NCBI RefSeq assembly: GCF_050908995.1
Contig: NC_135130.1
Location: forward strand, 11,205,501-11,269,500
Direction of reading: 5' to 3'
DNA: 64,000 nucleotides
Source of the DNA: Andrena cerasifolii
Lineage: Eukaryota > Arthropoda > Insecta > Hymenoptera > Andrenidae
Shown: positions 62,901-64,000 of the stretch, in pieces
Layout: every line of letters begins with the position of its first letter
Numbering within the stretch: position 1 is the first letter of the stretch
Made by a program: the position numbers and the translations under genes
The notes under the pieces: generated by a model
What the model saw: only the letters and a program-made list of their open reading frames with translations
Told to the model about the DNA's origin: nothing
Database searches by the model: none

Positions 62901-64000
62901 TGAGGAGATTGTATCAACTGTGGATTGTTTAAGAGCTATCATTGTAACTCAGATCTCGAATTTAATGCGCATAACCTAAATGAGAGCATGATCACATTTT
63001 GTGAGGTTAGCGTTGTTAGGTTAACCCTACTAGAATGAAATAGCATAGGGGATATTGTGCCACTTAGTGGGACAGATGTGTTTTTTTACTTGAACAGCCG
63101 CGTTCCTATAACCGAGTAACTGAGAAACGAAATCTCGATGTGGGGACGACGATCCTTCGTATCCTCTACCCCCTCCTTTCCATTTCTCCGTCAACGTTGA
63201 CACGCAAACAGTTTTAAGGGGCTTCCCGGTCGAACGACCGCCTTGCATATGTCTTCAGGCTGGCCAAACTAGCGGCACGAAACTCTCGTACAGGAAAAAG
63301 GAAGCTACTTTGGTACATCTAACGAGGAACGCAATTGCATTGCAAATGGGTGTCTAACGAGAAGCTTGTGTTGAACACGGATCGTTTGCTTTCGTGCAAA
63401 ATATTTCTGCGAAAATGAGAGTGACGGAGGTAAGTTGAAACGGCCCCGAGACATTTCTTTTATTTTTTGTGTCATCGGAAACCGCGTCAGTACCGATTTC
63501 CAGGGGAGAGAAATTCCAGTGTACGCCCGAGGAGTGATTAAAGGTGCTTCCAAAGGAGGTCTAAAGGCTCCAGAATCACTACAGCCGAATGATTTTTGCT
63601 GGAATTACAATGCCAGTCATAGTCATCGTCAATTATTCGAGAGTATGGGCGCGACCGGCAGACAAAGTTCGAGCAAACGACACCCTGCGTGTCCCGTGGT
63701 AGTCATTACGCGGCTTTTATGGTAGTCATTTAGTATGCTTTTTAGCTGCGGGTTAACAGCTGTGCATTTCACAGCTACGTAGCTGGCGTGCCGTGTATTC
63801 TTCGTCACGAGAATGCACGCGATCGGCAAGAACGATCCGTGGCGACGAGGAGAAACGAGACGAACTGTCGAAGGACCAATTATTCTTCTCCTTTTAAAAC
63901 GTTTGTAAAACAATTTTCTTTCTTAACATTGGAGGGGCCATTTCTGTAGCTACCCCATTATATACCATCGCTCAAATACGGAACTGAATAGCGGTACAAA

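Larger units (their letters stand above)
55770..64000. other. 3' flank to window end, no gene seen
   Basis: This block holds CCTAACC words (56455, 58450, 58586, 60376, and near 63003-63023), a GGGCCC-rich stretch with an 11-bp tandem repeat (56694-56715), a 14-bp tandem repeat (59915-59942) and an AT-rich stretch with many TAAT words (61700-62640). A donor-like gaggtaagt at 63428 follows a short ATG frame but cannot be assigned to a gene. Confidence 0.5.

Noticed and set aside
1..64000. tRNA, rRNA or CRISPR array
   Set aside because: No GGTTCRANNCC box in a tRNA context, no rRNA-like stretch and no regularly spaced repeats were seen. Known insect microRNA seeds I could recall were also not seen, but reading by eye is not exhaustive.

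Overview
The window looks like nuclear DNA of an insect, probably a hymenopteran. One gene is recognisable: the 3' half of optomotor-blind/bifid (bi), the insect Tbx2/Tbx3 T-box transcription factor, on the + strand. Evidence for an insect is the C-terminal part of the protein, which carries Omb landmarks (DDDDKLLDVVGP, LPYLYP, MLFNAQLALAA, QHPALF, ELKSIENMVNGL), the long introns with GT-AG borders, a piggyBac-type miniature transposon, and many short CCTAACC/GGTTAGG runs that resemble the insect telomere word TTAGG. The hymenopteran assignment is an inference from general sequence character, not a proof.

Layout. Bases 1-30192 contain no convincing exon. The amino-terminal half of the T-box is nowhere in the window, so this stretch is most simply the 3' part of a very long bi intron. 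Three coding exons follow: 30193-30339 (147 nt) and 31020-31096 (77 nt), which encode the C-terminal half of the DNA-binding T-box, and 36477-37284, which encodes the whole C-terminal regulatory region up to a TGA. A probable 3' UTR runs to a poly(A) signal near 39374. The remaining 24.6 kb is downstream flank with no recognisable gene. It holds a 779-bp non-autonomous piggyBac-like element flanked by TTAA (54983-55769), two families of about 125-bp diverged tandem repeats (one in the intron, one in the flank), microsatellites, palindromes and candidate CTCF or Brinker sites.

How it works together. This is a single-gene regulatory landscape. Omb is a DNA-binding repressor acting downstream of Dpp and Wg in appendage and optic-lobe patterning in Drosophila, where its control regions are spread over many tens of kb, including downstream of the gene. 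The gene-free DNA here is where comparable control elements would sit, but no enhancer can be proved from sequence alone.

Most interesting observations: (1) the bi stop codon is TGA followed by C, and the same frame continues for 41 codons with a coding-like composition before a TAG, which makes it a candidate stop-codon readthrough product; (2) the 147-nt T-box exon has a cluster of substitutions in a stretch that is nearly invariant in Tbx2/3 proteins; (3) the piggyBac-like MITE contains a perfect 19-bp hairpin and an 18-bp palindrome; (4) a 56-bp imperfect palindrome and several diverged tandem arrays are unexplained.
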